This document shows positions 27,291 through 35,165 of a DNA stretch of 64,000 nt, piece after piece. The translations under genes and the position numbers were made by a program. The stretch is from the NCBI GenBank assembly GCA_001801815.1, contig MGXU01000010.1, positions 459,167 through 523,166 on the forward strand. The letters are read 5' to 3'. The stretch is from Gammaproteobacteria bacterium RIFCSPHIGHO2_12_FULL_36_30. Its GTDB lineage: Bacteria > Pseudomonadota > Gammaproteobacteria > Coxiellales > Coxiellaceae. Position 1 is the first letter of the stretch; each line of letters opens with the position of its first letter. The notes under the pieces were generated by a model. That model was not told the origin of the DNA. It made no database searches and worked only from the letters and a program-made list of their open reading frames with translations.

Positions 27291-27638
27291 ATGAGAACCT
27301 TATTTACAGCTGCGGCTGCGACGATATTACCATCACTCGTTAGTGCTGCTTCTGAATTAATAAATACTACTAATAATCAGACCAACAGTTCGATTGGTTT
27401 TCCGCCATACCATCCAGGAGAAGGTAATAACACTAAAAGTTCTGGTGAAAGCGTCGAAATTGTTCTTGGGGTCATCGGAATTGGATGTGCGGTTGCTTGT
27501 GCTTTTGTGATGTGTGGGAAGTGTTGTGGTTTCTTTAAAAAAGATGAGGAAGTTACTTTGCTATCTGATAATGATAGAAGGCATTCAACCGATGATAATC
27601 TTGGGCTACCGCCGATAATAGGAGTGAGCCACGCATAA
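27291..27638 (+). CDS. Small exported single-TM protein with cysteine cluster
   Basis: The start is ATG 27291 after GGAG; the longer open frame would begin upstream of its own promoter's -35. The 115-residue product has a signal peptide (residues 1-19, ending SAASE), an Asn/Thr-rich outer loop with NNQTNSS, a membrane helix (about 62-82), a cysteine cluster (MCGKCCGFF) at the inner face, and an acidic tail with E-E-V-T-L-L. The tail pattern matches the eukaryotic acidic dileucine sorting signal [DE]xxxL[LI]. The layout parallels 9168-9461. No family is recognised. Confidence 0.65.
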   Translation: MRTLFTAAAATILPSLVSAASELINTTNNQTNSSIGFPPYHPGEGNNTKSSGESVEIVLGVIGIGCAVACAFVMCGKCCGFFKKDEEVTLLSDNDRRHSTDDNLGLPPIIGVSHA

Positions 27639-27655
27639 TAGTTTAATAATTTATC

Positions 27656-27690
27656 TGCCCGTAAAAATATTTACGGGCATGTATTTTTTT
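27656..27690. terminator. Bidirectional intrinsic terminator
   Basis: TGCCCGTAAA and TTTACGGGCA form a 10-bp stem around AATA, followed by a T run on the plus strand. It serves the small membrane gene, and the opposite-strand transporter gene ends inside its T run at 27689. Confidence 0.85.
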
Positions 27691-29032
27691 ATAATTCCGT
27701 ATCCGACAACGATTTATTTTTCATCTCCGGAATGACAATCGTAATAAAAATTCCCAAAAATGAAACAACCGCCATAAATCCCATCGTTGAAAAAACACCA
27801 ACATCTTTTAATAAAAACGGCACTAAAAAAACACCGACAAACGCACCCAATTTTCCAACCGCTGCAGAAATACCATGCGCTCTTGCACGAATACTGGTTG
27901 GATAAATTTCTGATGGAATTAAAAATGTGGTTGTGTTCGGTCCGAAATTTACAAAGAAAAAACTAACGCCAAATATTGCAATAAACAATGGCACGATGTG
28001 ATCAACTTCAGGAATCCACGCCATCAACGCAAACATTAATGCCATCATAAAAAAACCTAAATATTGCAGCGGTTTTCGCCCTATTTTATCAACATATTTT
28101 GCAGCTAATGCATAACCCGGCACTGCAAAAATTAAAAATAAAATTCCAGTAATCACTGTGTGCAATAATAATGATGCATTTGGATGTATTGCATTAATAA
28201 TCATGAGCGATGAAACAGAATTGCCGTAAAATGCAACGTCTAACAAAAACCATGCGCCCGCTGTTCCGAATAAACAAATCAACCATTTCTTCGAAAATAA
28301 AGCGTGTTTTTTAAATTGCGGATCATATGCGCTTACACCTTCTTTTGGTACAGCCAAATCGCGCACGACACGACTCACTTCAACGGGAATTGATTCGATC
28401 GGTTCTTTGCTTCGTAAATAATGTGCGGATTCTTGAATATTGCGACGTAAATAAAAAACAGATGCAGCAGGAATTGCGCCTAATCCTAGTAAAACGCGCC
28501 AAATAATTTCATGTGATAACGGTGTGATTAATAATAATGATGCTAACAATGGTCCGACAATTAATCCTAATGCTTGCATCGCGAAAACTAATAACACTAA
28601 AAATCCGCGATTTTTTCGCGTTGAATTTTCACTGATAACAACTGCGCTCGATGGATAATCTCCGCCAATTCCAAATCCAACAATAATGCGAGAAATTAAT
28701 AAAAAAACAAATGAAGTGGACACAGCAGATAATATCGCACCACAAAATAAAACTAATACTTCATAACCATATAATTTTTTTCTACCGTAACGATCAGAAA
28801 AAAATCCGAAAAAAATAGCACCAAATGCAGCAGCAATTAATGCGGATGCATTTAATAATGCAATGTGGAATGTATCTAAATGCCAAATGGGGCCTAAAAT
28901 TGCAGTCACAACGCTGATAATAAAAATATCATACGCGTCTGTAAAAAATCCGATGCCAGCAGTCAACACCATTTTTGCGTGAAATTTATTCAGTGCAACT
29001 TCTTCTGTCTGTACAACGGCGGAATGGTTCAT
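27689..29032 (-). CDS. MFS transporter, phosphate:H+ symporter-like
   Basis: This is a 447-residue, 12-helix major facilitator. The block VGFGIGGDYPSSAVV near 117-131 matches the GGDYPLSA signature of the PHS (phosphate:proton symporter) branch, and FFGFFSDRYGRKKLYG is the loop 2-3 signature. The C-terminal half has a third conserved run IPSEIYPTSIRARAHGI. Inorganic phosphate is the known substrate of related proteins, but bacterial members also carry organic acids. The gene is isolated, upstream of tRNA-Lys on the opposite strand. Confidence 0.86.
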   Translation of the reverse strand: MNHSAVVQTEEVALNKFHAKMVLTAGIGFFTDAYDIFIISVVTAILGPIWHLDTFHIALLNASALIAAAFGAIFFGFFSDRYGRKKLYGYEVLVLFCGAILSAVSTSFVFLLISRIIVGFGIGGDYPSSAVVISENSTRKNRGFLVLLVFAMQALGLIVGPLLASLLLITPLSHEIIWRVLLGLGAIPAASVFYLRRNIQESAHYLRSKEPIESIPVEVSRVVRDLAVPKEGVSAYDPQFKKHALFSKKWLICLFGTAGAWFLLDVAFYGNSVSSLMIINAIHPNASLLLHTVITGILFLIFAVPGYALAAKYVDKIGRKPLQYLGFFMMALMFALMAWIPEVDHIVPLFIAIFGVSFFFVNFGPNTTTFLIPSEIYPTSIRARAHGISAAVGKLGAFVGVFLVPFLLKDVGVFSTMGFMAVVSFLGIFITIVIPEMKNKSLSDTEL

Positions 29033-29292
29033 TGACTTTCCTTATTGCATTTTTTGACTCGCAAATGATAGCAGAAAAACGTCCAGTTTTAACGAAAGAA
29101 ATGTTAGAATTCTTCAGATTTAAAAAATTGAAGAAAAAAAGTTCAAGTTCAAGTGCGAGAAAGGATTGAGAACCGAGTATTTTGTTTTTAGACGAGGCGT
29201 AATTTGAGCGCACGAGGGAATGTACACTGAAGTACCTGACCGAGTGCGCGAAAATTACAACGAAGTATAAAAGCAAAAGACGAAGATTCTCA

Positions 29293-29365
29293 GGGTTGTT
29301 AGCTCAGTTGGTAGAGCAGCTGACTCTTAATCAGTAGGTCGACAGTTCGATCCTGTCACAACCCA
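29293..29365 (+). tRNA. tRNA-Lys (anticodon CUU)
   Basis: This 73-nt cloverleaf has acceptor arms GGGTTGT/ACAACCC with discriminator A, a D-arm AGCTCAGTTGGTAGAGCA, an anticodon loop C-T-CTT-A-A, and a T-arm GACAG-TTCGATC-CTGTC. CCA is not encoded. The last 42 bases are repeated exactly at 56916-56957, so this gene is the integration site of the following island. Confidence 0.95.
29324..29365 (+). repeat. Left attachment repeat (tRNA-Lys 3' end)
   Basis: These 42 bases, from the anticodon loop to the discriminator base, recur identically at 56916-56957. The bases flanking each copy differ, which defines the crossover core. Confidence 0.9.
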
Positions 29366-29739
29366 TTCAATATAATCAAATAGTTATTATTGTTTTTTGT
29401 TTATAAAACAAAACGTGATCTTGGCTATGTAGAAGCAATGTAGAAAGTTGAGGGCTAAAAAAACAGTTGGGTATTAAATTGTAACAGCCATTTCTTCGGA
29501 CTCAACACTAGCAATATAATCTTCCCTCGTTTTAGCAGTCATTGCATGTGCGGTTTTGTTTGGTATCACGATTTCCTTACATTTTTCCAACTAAATGATT
29601 TTTGTCGCCATTCATTATTTTCTGGTTAATGCGTTAATGTTTATTATGTATATGATGTTGTAAATATACACCTAAAATACGCAATAAAAATTCCTAACTG
29701 ATTGTTTATGCCTTAAAAATCAGCACGAAATAAAAAAGA
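29366..29739. other. Gene-poor left end of the island
   Basis: No intact gene is seen. The minus strand has a short open stretch (described at 29474-29587) and the rest is AT-rich with scattered stops in all frames. It may hold decayed remnants of mobility genes, but I cannot identify an integrase. Confidence 0.5.
29474..29587 (-). pseudogene. Possible RelB/DinJ-type antitoxin remnant
   Basis: A 37-codon open stretch without a convincing start encodes EIVIPNKTAHAMTAK followed by an acidic end. The I-P-N-x-T-x-x-A-M pattern resembles the C-terminus of RelB/DinJ antitoxins. A stop directly upstream cuts it off from any N-terminal domain, and no toxin follows. The assignment is weak. Confidence 0.3.
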
Positions 29740-29768
29740 TTGACTAAGAATTGGTTGTTTGCCAGAAT
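29740..29768 (+). promoter_or_regulatory. Promoter for the 26-aa peptide gene
   Basis: TTGACT (29740-29745), 17 bp, CAGAAT (29763-29768). It gives a leader of about 45 nt before the peptide start. Confidence 0.55.
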
Positions 29769-29821
29769 TCACTTCGTCGGGTTTTTAATATCAAATTAAT
29801 AAATCAATTAGGAAAATGATC

Positions 29822-29902
29822 ATGAAAAAATTATTAAGTATGTTCAAAGCAAAACAAAAAAAAGCTAACGTCGCGTTGTGTGGTGGCGGAAGACCAGTAT
29901 AA
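29822..29902 (+). CDS. 26-residue basic peptide with Cys-Gly-Gly-Gly tail
   Basis: This short ORF has a promoter, a TTAGGA ribosome site 8-9 nt before ATG, and a hairpin 18 bp after its stop, so it looks like a real tiny gene. The peptide starts with an amphipathic basic segment (MKKLLSMFKAKQKKAN) and ends VALCGGGRPV with a single cysteine. It could be a bacteriocin-like or signalling peptide precursor; no modification enzyme lies next to it. A 68-residue two-TM protein follows 122 bp downstream and might be a partner (inference). Confidence 0.5.
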   Translation: MKKLLSMFKAKQKKANVALCGGGRPV

Positions 29903-29920
29903 TTTTTCGTGTTTTCAGGT

Positions 29921-29959
29921 CATGAACCAAAAATATGTTTTGTGAGTTTTTGGTTCATG
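29921..29959 (+). terminator. Strong hairpin after the peptide gene
   Basis: CATGAACCAAAAA and TTTTTGGTTCATG form a perfect 13-bp stem around a 13-nt loop. The run of T is inside the stem rather than after it, so termination efficiency is uncertain. Confidence 0.6.
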
Positions 29960-30024
29960 TTCCAACAGTGTTTTTATGATATATTAAAATTAATTCGTTT
30001 TGTGCAGCTTAGCAGAGGTGATTA

Positions 30025-30231
30025 ATGGAAAATACAAATTCAGAAAAACATCCTATATCAATTTTCTTAACGAATTTTTTAATTGCTTCTCTTGTAATGG
30101 CTGTTCTTACTGTGGTTTTCAATGGGTGGTTAAACTTGACTCCAATCGATCCTGTAGCTACATGGTTAGCATTGAGCGTCTTCTCTGCATCGTTATCGAC
30201 TTTTTTTAGGCTGAAAAGACGGCGTAATTGA
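30025..30231 (+). CDS. Small two-TM membrane protein
   Basis: ATG 30025 follows GAGGTG. The 68-residue product has two hydrophobic helices (about 13-32 and 43-60) and ends with a basic cluster RLKRRRN, so both ends are predicted cytoplasmic. I recognise no family. Position after the 26-aa peptide gene on the same strand suggests a link, for example as an immunity or export partner, but this is speculative. Its 3' end overlaps the convergent gene at 30193 by 39 bp. Confidence 0.55.
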   Translation: MENTNSEKHPISIFLTNFLIASLVMAVLTVVFNGWLNLTPIDPVATWLALSVFSASLSTFFRLKRRRN

Positions 30232-30819
30232 GTATTTACTAAATTTACTGCACTCTGAAGTGTATTCGTACTGTTCGTTGATTTTGTTTGTGAAAATATA
30301 GGCAAAATATTCGCCAATAGAATACATTGTCCCGTGATATTCTCTTCTATTTGCTTCCAGCATGATGTTTATCTTGATACGCCAAGCATCCATTTCAGTT
30401 GGCGTGCTTAACACGTGAGATTCGCAAATTCTTTTGGAGGACGAAAATACTTTATTTTGCCAGCAATTTAGTTGTTGTATTGCTTCGAATGTTTTGTACG
30501 GAACAAATTTTCCCATTTTATGAAGACTATCAATCACAGACGCAAAATTATTAGCTAATTTTTCAATAAGCTTATATTCCTCGATATCGTTAAAAGAACC
30601 GTAAATGTTGGAGGAGTGAATGCGATACAAAGTGCAAAATTTATAAGCCACTTCGTCTTGAAAAACCGTGAGCGCCACCTCATTTTGTATTTGATTAAGC
30701 CCTTCGTACATTTTCTTTTTAAAAGAAAAATAATCTGAGATCAAAAGCCCAATTGCACCTGCAATCAAGGTTGTGACGAGAGCATGTTCCAATATCTTGC
30801 TAATCTTTGACTTTGCCAT
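30193..30819 (-). CDS. Hypothetical membrane-anchored protein
   Basis: This 208-residue protein has one N-terminal hydrophobic helix (about 10-30) followed by a soluble mainly helical domain with several cysteines. No motif is recognised. It lies 27 bp downstream of the WHxH-type gene at 30847 on the same strand and is probably co-transcribed with it. The last 39 bp overlap the convergent two-TM gene. Confidence 0.6.
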   Translation of the reverse strand: MAKSKISKILEHALVTTLIAGAIGLLISDYFSFKKKMYEGLNQIQNEVALTVFQDEVAYKFCTLYRIHSSNIYGSFNDIEEYKLIEKLANNFASVIDSLHKMGKFVPYKTFEAIQQLNCWQNKVFSSSKRICESHVLSTPTEMDAWRIKINIMLEANRREYHGTMYSIGEYFAYIFTNKINEQYEYTSECSKFSKYSITPSFQPKKSR

Positions 30820-30846
30820 AAACGCACGATCCCTGTTTTTTTCGAA

Positions 30847-31290
30847 TTATTTTCCTTGCTCGCCCCGAGAAATTTTCCTTAATATTTTTTGAATGTGCCA
30901 AGGGCGACGTTTAAAATGATATAGATAATCACCAAATTCTTTTTTGTACAGTTCTTGGGTATTTTCAAATAGATTTTCTAATTTTTGAATTCCACCGTCT
31001 TTTTGTTGCATTTCATGCGGGTCATGGTGTTGATAATAACCAAATAACTCTTCGCAAAATTTAACATAATGTCGTGAAAATAAAATGTGTGCGTGCCATG
31101 CCTCATCTATTTCGTAGGATGGCGGTAAAATCTGATCGGGATATTTTTTTAGAAGATATAAATAGTTTCGATAGACCGAAACAGCTTGCAATGCTTTTTT
31201 TCTAGGCCAATTGTCGATGTATGTTAACCGATCTTCCACCATAGACAAATCTGCGGATTGAATGTATGTCTTTGCTTGTTCTAAATTCAT
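30847..31290 (-). CDS. GRDP/DUF1399-like protein
   Basis: This 147-residue protein contains the family core: the segment from about 59 to 90 reads S-Y-E-I-D-E-A-W-H-A-H-I-L-F-S-R-H-Y, then F-C-E-E-L-F-G-Y-Y-Q-H-H-D-P. The W-H-x-H and the later H-H-x-P fit the glycine-rich-domain protein family found in plants, fungi and bacteria; its biochemical role is unknown, and the histidines suggest metal binding. It is short, consisting of the core domain only. It is the first gene of a two-gene unit with 30193-30819. Confidence 0.65.
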   Translation of the reverse strand: MNLEQAKTYIQSADLSMVEDRLTYIDNWPRKKALQAVSVYRNYLYLLKKYPDQILPPSYEIDEAWHAHILFSRHYVKFCEELFGYYQHHDPHEMQQKDGGIQKLENLFENTQELYKKEFGDYLYHFKRRPWHIQKILRKISRGEQGK

Positions 31291-31492
31291 AGCATCGACC
31301 TTTAATCGAATTCTTAAACAATGTTATAACAGGCTTAATAATAACACAAATAATGGGGTTGCGTGACCAAAGAGCTGTGTTTTAAGGCGAATGATGGTGT
31401 TTAATCAGTCTCATAATGAGGGAAAACATTTTCCTGTTTAAAAGTACATTTCAAACATTACAGATATTTCTAAATCTTGAAATTAAATTCAC

Positions 31493-31524
31493 CCCAAAAA
31501 ATTTTATATCAAAATAATTTTGGG
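31493..31524. terminator. AT-rich hairpin between 30847 and 31550 genes
   Basis: CCCAAAAAATTTT pairs with AAAATAATTTTGGG across a 5-nt loop with one mismatch. A T run follows on the plus strand only. It separates the two minus-strand units. Confidence 0.45.
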
Positions 31525-31549
31525 ATGTTTTTTTATCCATAAATATTTA

Positions 31550-31850
31550 TTAATCGACTAACTCCATTCCATATGTGTTCTGGATTGTAGGGGCCAGTTG
31601 AGCTGGTGTAGTTGTCAATGTAAAAAAATATGAGCTACCGTGATAGGTATGTTGAGGTGTATGTTGAGATGTTTGAATAATACGTTCCCGATGTTCTGTT
31701 GTTGCGCCAGCAGCAACACCCGCCGAATTATATGCATACCTAGTTTCTGAAGCTATTACATTGCCCATAGGGTCATGTGTGAGTGTTTCTACTGTGGGGG
31801 GGCACAGTATTATTTTGACCAGCAAAAAATGTTGGGGCTAAATGCATCAT
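31550..31850 (-). pseudogene. Short YD-repeat-like protein with frameshift in a G7/C7 tract
   Basis: Translation should start at ATG 31850, 7 nt after GAGGAG, but the frame breaks at seven consecutive G (plus strand 31796-31802). With six G the two frames join into a 99-residue protein whose join reads NNTVPPTVETLTHDPMGNVI. The middle resembles one YD repeat (LTHDPMGNVIASETRYAYNSAG) as in the giant toxin nearby. It may be a decayed toxin fragment, or the homopolymer may switch it on and off by slippage. An assembly error in the homopolymer is also possible. Confidence 0.6.
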
Positions 31851-31891
31851 ATATTTTCTCCTCATTGATTGTTAAATAATTAAAAACACCA

Positions 31892-31936
31892 ATCCATCAA
31901 TGCGAAAAACTATTCGACGACATCTCCGTTATTTTA
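31892..31936. repeat. 45-bp direct repeat, copy 1
   Basis: This block starts ATCCATCAATGCGAAAAACT and recurs at 32272-32316 with three mismatches. It covers the stop codon of the small exported protein gene at 31934. The copies are exactly 380 bp apart and frame that gene. Confidence 0.85.
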
Positions 31937-32218
31937 ATTTCCATAAATTTTGATAAGACTTGTACTCAAGAATTTTGAAACAGTGTAACTTGGATCTATG
32001 TCATGGAGTCCGGCCGGGGGACCCTGGCCAATAAGATCTGTGACAGTGTAAGTTAACTCTACTCTGCTTGTTGATGGAACAGTTAAAGGCGATAGGTTCA
32101 TCGGTACAATACTCCACCATCTACCACCAAAAGCCCCTTCTGTAAAAATAAGAAAAAATATTGCAACGGCAATAAAAAAATATTTCTTTATCATCGAATA
32201 ATTATTTTGTGTTTTCAT
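31934..32218 (-). CDS. Small exported protein of unknown function
   Basis: This 94-residue ORF has an N-terminal signal sequence (hydrophobic residues 13-27, FFIAVAIFFLIF) and a mature part of about 60 residues with a Thr/Val-rich beta-type segment (RVELTYTVTDLIG). M9 is an alternative start. No family is recognised. It is framed by two copies of a 45-bp repeat, suggesting a duplicated or mobile cassette. Confidence 0.5.
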   Translation of the reverse strand: MKTQNNYSMIKKYFFIAVAIFFLIFTEGAFGGRWWSIVPMNLSPLTVPSTSRVELTYTVTDLIGQGPPAGLHDIDPSYTVSKFLSTSLIKIYGN

Positions 32219-32271
32219 TTTATAGATCTCAATTTAAATTTTAAATAGTGATAAAAAATAAATAATTTTGA

Positions 32272-32316
32272 TCCATCAATGCGAAAAACTATTCGACGCT
32301 ATCTCCGTTGTTTTAA
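32272..32316. repeat. 45-bp direct repeat, copy 2
   Basis: This copy differs from 31892-31936 at three positions. It lies just after the 3' end of the lipoprotein gene 32354-33268. It may be the remains of a gene end duplicated together with the small exported gene. Confidence 0.85.
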
Positions 32317-32353
32317 CCCCCATTAAAAAATCTTTATTTTCAAGAAAACTAAA

Positions 32354-33268
32354 TTAACTTAATCGATTGACAATATAAATTGCCTCTCCATTTGTAAGTG
32401 AAAGAATATAATAATTATTTTTCTTTGCGATCACGTTTGCGCTATCTTTTATTCCACTAATTGTCACAATACTAACTTTTTCTTGCGCTATTCCAGAAGA
32501 TAAGTTTGAATTATTTATATCATCAGCAATTTGTTTGCTTAACATTGAGGAAGCATCACGTAATTTTGATTTTAAAAGCGAAGCATTATTTTGCACCCAA
32601 ACAAGCTTATTTTCTTTTTTGTTATTAGATGTCAAGCGATAAATATAATAAAAGTTATTTTTATATAATGTATTGAGTGACTTTCCATTTTTTGATTTTT
32701 CATCCAATTTTACGTAGGCAATAACTTCAAGACGTTCAAAAGTGGAATTTAAAGCGTATGTTGTACCCACAAATAAGGTGCTATTTTCTTTGGTGGCATC
32801 AACCACTTTTCTTTCGCCTTGTTTAATATTATATTTTGTTTTTATTTGCGCTAGCTTTAACCAAGACAGAGTGGATAAATTTTCCTGCAAATCACTTCTA
32901 AAATAATTAATATAATTAAAATTACCTAATGCATTACGTACCGGAGTAATCTCTTTTTTTGATCCGCTGATATCATGATTCTGAATTGAGCTCAAAATTA
33001 CATCGCTTGTTAAGTCAATAGCAACTGGGCTTGAACTTGTTACAATTGGGCCGCTATCCATCGGATCATAAGGATCGGGACGGTTAGAAGTAAACATATC
33101 ATTTTGTTCTAAGCGAATCCCTTTTTGTGTTGTATTCAAGACCGCTTGAGTACTGTGAATTTTTTTCTTGTTCTGTGTTGATAATGCTTGGCGTTGCGGT
33201 TCAATAGCACACGCTGCAAGCAATAATAAAACTGGAAAAAGAATGATGCATTTGATAAAAATTTTCAT
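32354..33268 (-). CDS. Lipoprotein of unknown function
   Basis: This 304-residue protein has a lipoprotein signal peptide: basic start, hydrophobic core, lipobox L-L-A-A-C with Cys at about 20, followed by A-I-E so outer-membrane sorting is expected. The mature part is polar and Asn/Lys/Ser-rich, with a beta-rich C-terminal half (VAYVKLDEKS-like and YYIYRLTS-type strands). No domain is recognised. It belongs to the run of minus-strand island genes downstream of the toxin/Hsp70 group and may assist at the envelope. Confidence 0.65.
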   Translation of the reverse strand: MKIFIKCIILFPVLLLLAACAIEPQRQALSTQNKKKIHSTQAVLNTTQKGIRLEQNDMFTSNRPDPYDPMDSGPIVTSSSPVAIDLTSDVILSSIQNHDISGSKKEITPVRNALGNFNYINYFRSDLQENLSTLSWLKLAQIKTKYNIKQGERKVVDATKENSTLFVGTTYALNSTFERLEVIAYVKLDEKSKNGKSLNTLYKNNFYYIYRLTSNNKKENKLVWVQNNASLLKSKLRDASSMLSKQIADDINNSNLSSGIAQEKVSIVTISGIKDSANVIAKKNNYYILSLTNGEAIYIVNRLS

Positions 33269-33333
33269 AATCTTCTCTTGTTATGTAGTTGTTATATAAA
33301 TCCCATTTTTCAAAATAAATTGACTTATTACGG

Positions 33334-33918
33334 TTAATCATTATACCAATTTCTTTTTTTTGGTACCGGTTTGACAAAACGATATTGAGTATGAGAAATG
33401 TTAGGAAAATAATTATAAAAATATTTAAAATCTGTTTGTAAACGTTGTTTTGTAAAAATCATTTCGTAATGGTGATTAGGTTTTTTCATTAACTCAATAC
33501 TTCCAATATAATTTACCTTGTTTCTCTCAACTTTGAATGTAAATGGCTTATTGAAAGAATCGGATATATTGTGATTCAAGTCGGTGGGAATTGTCCAACC
33601 ATCAACCGAATAAGTGCCTGCTGGTAATTTGTAACTAATGTAAGTCAGTATATCCTGATTACCGTTCGGTAGCATGCAGCTAAAGCCATTTGTCTGATAT
33701 AGATTGCCAAAAACGTTGTTTGGTGTGCCAATAAAGATTTGACCTCCAGAGTAATTTCCAAGATTACAACCAACAGAAAATGCTAGAATGCCATCATTAT
33801 TTTTTTTATTAAAACGAAACCCTTTTGGAACAGCAACGTTAGTTACACAGCCGCTTAAAGCAGCCATCATTACGGTTGCAGATGCGATATTTAATAAAGA
33901 TTTCATTTTTCTATTCAT
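33334..33918 (-). CDS. Lipoprotein of unknown function
   Basis: This 194-residue protein has a lipoprotein signal peptide with lipobox L-S-G-C (Cys about 23) followed by VTN. The mature part contains paired cysteines (SVGCNLG and GFSCMLP) and beta-type segments such as LPAGTYSVDGW, a pattern often seen in small surface beta-sandwich lipoproteins. M5 is an alternative start. It lies 84 bp after the J-like gene on the same strand. Confidence 0.65.
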   Translation of the reverse strand: MNRKMKSLLNIASATVMMAALSGCVTNVAVPKGFRFNKKNNDGILAFSVGCNLGNYSGGQIFIGTPNNVFGNLYQTNGFSCMLPNGNQDILTYISYKLPAGTYSVDGWTIPTDLNHNISDSFNKPFTFKVERNKVNYIGSIELMKKPNHHYEMIFTKQRLQTDFKYFYNYFPNISHTQYRFVKPVPKKRNWYND

Positions 33919-34002
33919 AAGATTTTACCCATCAAGTTTAAATAGTTATTCAGCATTAAATGTTTTATGAAGTCGTCATACCCTTTGTAACGCGCTTCGT
34001 CT

Positions 34003-35163
34003 TTATCCACTATCTTCTTCTTTAGAAAGAAAATGATTAGCGTAAATTGCCGATTCAGAAAATCTATTGACGGTACTCGATATTGTTTTAAATTTAGTAT
34101 TTTTAACAGTTAGTAATGCCCCCGGTTTCAATCCAAAGGTTTTTTCAAGGAGTACCGCGTTGACATAATTAACTTTATGCGGTGTCTGAACTGGTTTTTG
34201 TAGCGTTTGAACTGGGTGGATATAAAAATTGATTTTTACAATAACCAGTATAATGCTCACAATAAGGATTATTGCGAGAAAAAAACGCTTAACATATAAA
34301 ATACATGTACCAATCCTGTATATACACGAAGCAATCCAGGAGTCACCGTTAAAATTTTCAAGAGTGGCGCAAAGCTGAAGTAAATATGGTATTTTCAAAA
34401 AGGAAAAAGAGGCTTGCGGATATAAAGACTGAAGTTTTTTAATAAATTTAACAGCCCCATTTTTTTGTTTTCTATTCATGTTAAATTTATTATTTTTTTT
34501 AAAATTGGCAATGATCTTGAAAAATAACTTTTCACTTGTTTTTTTGTCTGGATTATCTTTTATGAAATTTATATATTTCATTAACTGTAGCGTTTCTTTA
34601 AGCTCAACAACTCTTGCTTCGGAATCAGATTGCATAAGATGATAATCATTAAAAGACCAACCATAGTGCTGCGCGCAAACATAGAAAAAATCATAAGGAA
34701 CGCGATTAGTCCTGATAAAACATAAAAAAATTGCATCAGAAAATATCGCATTAGAATTTATTTTTTCAAAAAGTTTTGAATTGCAAAGACGTTTAAATAA
34801 GTAAATAGCGGAGGGTTCGCTTATAGTCTTCGCATGATTTACTAATTTGTGAGCCAATTTATACAAATAATTATTATCGCGCTCAGCTTTAGCGGGAATC
34901 GTTCGAACTATATTAAAAGTAATTTCGTTTGACGTATATTTTTTTGGGCTATAGTCTGAAAAATTTTTTATTGAACCCTGTGAATTTTTTTCGAATTGAG
35001 ATTTCGCGTATTTTAGTGCAGATTCATATGCATTTCTTAACGCTTGAAATGCTTCTGCCTTTTCTTCTGGATTCGTTTTTTTTAATTTTTTTAAATAAGC
35101 TTGTTTGATGATTTTTTCATCATAGGTACTGACAATATCTAAAATTTCCCACATACTTCCCAT
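34003..35163 (-). CDS. J-domain-like membrane protein, HscC partner
   Basis: This 386-residue protein starts with a J-domain-like region (MWEILDIVSTYDEKIIKQAY, then a helix with FQALRNAYESAL), a long helical middle, and one C-terminal TM helix (about 305-327). The HPD tripeptide needed by classical J proteins to trigger Hsp70 is replaced by N31-P32-E33. E. coli HscC works with J proteins that also have a TM helix (DjlB, DjlC), and here the gene starts 3 bp after the HscC-type gene, so the partnership is well supported. How it acts without HPD is open. Confidence 0.75.
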   Translation of the reverse strand: MGSMWEILDIVSTYDEKIIKQAYLKKLKKTNPEEKAEAFQALRNAYESALKYAKSQFEKNSQGSIKNFSDYSPKKYTSNEITFNIVRTIPAKAERDNNYLYKLAHKLVNHAKTISEPSAIYLFKRLCNSKLFEKINSNAIFSDAIFLCFIRTNRVPYDFFYVCAQHYGWSFNDYHLMQSDSEARVVELKETLQLMKYINFIKDNPDKKTSEKLFFKIIANFKKNNKFNMNRKQKNGAVKFIKKLQSLYPQASFSFLKIPYLLQLCATLENFNGDSWIASCIYRIGTCILYVKRFFLAIILIVSIILVIVKINFYIHPVQTLQKPVQTPHKVNYVNAVLLEKTFGLKPGALLTVKNTKFKTISSTVNRFSESAIYANHFLSKEEDSG

Positions 35164-35165
35164 AA

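Noticed and set aside
28986-29276. Open frame of 96 codons upstream of the PHS-like transporter on the minus strand
   Set aside because: It overlaps the transporter's start in another frame, has no ribosome site, and its sequence looks like a random read-through.
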